NCBI GenBank assembly: GCA_045591885.1
Contig: JAZNTT010000068.1
Location: 1-14,135 of the forward strand
Length of the DNA stretch: 14,135 nucleotides
Origin: Colimorpha_A sp045591885
GTDB lineage: Bacteria; Bacillota; Clostridia; Oscillospirales; CAG-272
Reading direction: 5' to 3'
A program made the translations under genes and the position numbers. This document shows, one piece after another, positions 14,004-14,135 of this stretch (position 1 is the stretch's first letter; each line of letters starts with the position of its first letter). The notes beneath the pieces were generated by a model. It worked only from the letters and a program-made list of their open reading frames with translations. It was not told the origin of the DNA and ran no database searches.

Positions 14004-14032
14004 TTGTTTTTTCGCTTGTATTATGCTATAAT
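14004..14032 (+). promoter_or_regulatory. Plus-strand promoter (extended -10) at the right edge
   Basis: TTGTTT (14004-14009), a 17-base spacer, and TATAAT (14027-14032) preceded by TGC (extended -10). It faces out of the window towards the leader ORF and terminator. Confidence 0.75.
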
Positions 14033-14056
14033 GTGTTGTACTAAAAAGGTAACGCG

Positions 14057-14101
14057 ATGTGCTTGTTCGGCTTTATGAACAACATAATAACCATTATGTG
14101 A
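14057..14101 (+). CDS. 14-residue leader peptide ORF (attenuator type)
   Basis: ATG 14057 to TGA 14101 encodes MCLFGFMNNIITIM. AAAAAGG (14043-14049) lies seven bases upstream. It begins about 18 bases after the predicted transcription start and stops two bases before a Rho-independent terminator. This promoter, leader ORF and terminator order is the layout of translation-dependent attenuation, as described for tet(M) on Tn916 and for several macrolide-resistance genes. The regulated gene would be just outside the window. The peptide itself was not recognised. Confidence 0.55.
   Translation: MCLFGFMNNIITIM
14078..14099 (+). repeat. 22-base inverted-repeat copy 2, with palindromic core
   Basis: Exact reverse complement of 13822-13843. 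It encodes the NNIITIM part of the leader ORF and forms a hairpin ACATAAT/ATTATGT that precedes the terminator. Confidence 0.85.
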
Positions 14102-14103
14102 TG

Positions 14104-14129
14104 CCGATGTTTTTAACATCGGTTTTTTT
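14104..14129 (+). terminator. Leader terminator (attenuator) at the right edge
   Basis: CCGATGTT (14104-14111) and AACATCGG (14115-14122) form a perfect 8-base stem with a TTT loop, followed by seven Ts (14123-14129). Alternative pairings exist: TCGGC (14067-14071) with GCCGA (14103-14107), and CGATGT (14055-14060) with ACATCG (14116-14121). Either would break the terminator. Confidence 0.85.
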
Positions 14130-14135
14130 AGTCGG

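Noticed and set aside
13822..14099. The 22-base inverted repeats as terminal repeats of an insertion sequence
   Set aside because: Only about 235 bases lie between them, with no transposase and no flanking target duplication seen; they fit matching leader positions better.
1..14135. tRNA or rRNA genes
   Set aside because: No cloverleaf with a TTC-type T-arm and no conserved rRNA sequence was noticed on either strand by eye; an automated scan was not possible.

Overview
The window looks like chromosomal DNA with accessory content from a Gram-positive, gut-type Clostridia (Oscillospirales-like). The evidence is AGGAGG-type ribosome sites with some TTG/GTG starts, a pgsA/UgtP-like lipid operon, TasA-like proteins with SipW-type signal peptides, a pilin-like protein with Lys/Glu/Asn isopeptide residues, and a Tn916-associated type of Cys-rich KTR protein. 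Assignment below class level is inference.

Left block (3-3972, plus strand): an AI-2E family permease cut by the window edge, then pgsA, a CrtO-like acyltransferase, an UgtP/MGDG-synthase-like glycosyltransferase and a PAP2-type lipid phosphatase. They are tightly spaced (one 4-base overlap) and end at a terminator at 3945-3972. Together they suggest synthesis of phosphatidylglycerol and of a glucosylated, possibly acylated, glycolipid. A separate lipoprotein of the GQSN/SGNH (sialate O-acetylesterase-like) type follows behind a consensus promoter (4068-5438). It faces the minus-strand block across a bidirectional terminator at 5600-5636.

Central block (5813-12666, minus strand), read right to left: a 51-residue DUF3789-like membrane peptide overlapping the first of four TasA-like genes. 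These are two short ones (213 and 190 aa, called A and B) and two long ones (459 and 640 aa, C and D) with C-terminal beta-helix-type domains. A 481-aa wall-anchored, pilin-like protein (E) follows, and after it a small Cys4 protein. A to E all start with a related SipW-type signal (G-[GT]-x-x-A-[YW]-L-x-[DT] then V-N-x-[FM]-T-[LVI]-G-[ND]; E is a degenerate version). This reads as one surface-fibre or matrix operon. Each intercistronic gap from A to E can fold into RNA structure: a helix over the ribosome site of B, an interleaved pseudoknot-like pair before C, and a covarying hairpin element after C and after D. No signal peptidase or sortase gene lies in the window.

Right block (12692-14135): a TetR-family regulator and a Cys-rich KTR protein on the minus strand. 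Beyond them are about 470 bases without a long gene but dense in signals: a strong minus-strand terminator just upstream of the KTR gene, two divergent promoters whose leaders carry the same 22-base sequence in inverted orientation, and at the right edge a plus-strand promoter, a 14-codon leader ORF and a terminator. This last arrangement looks like an attenuation leader for a gene just outside the window.
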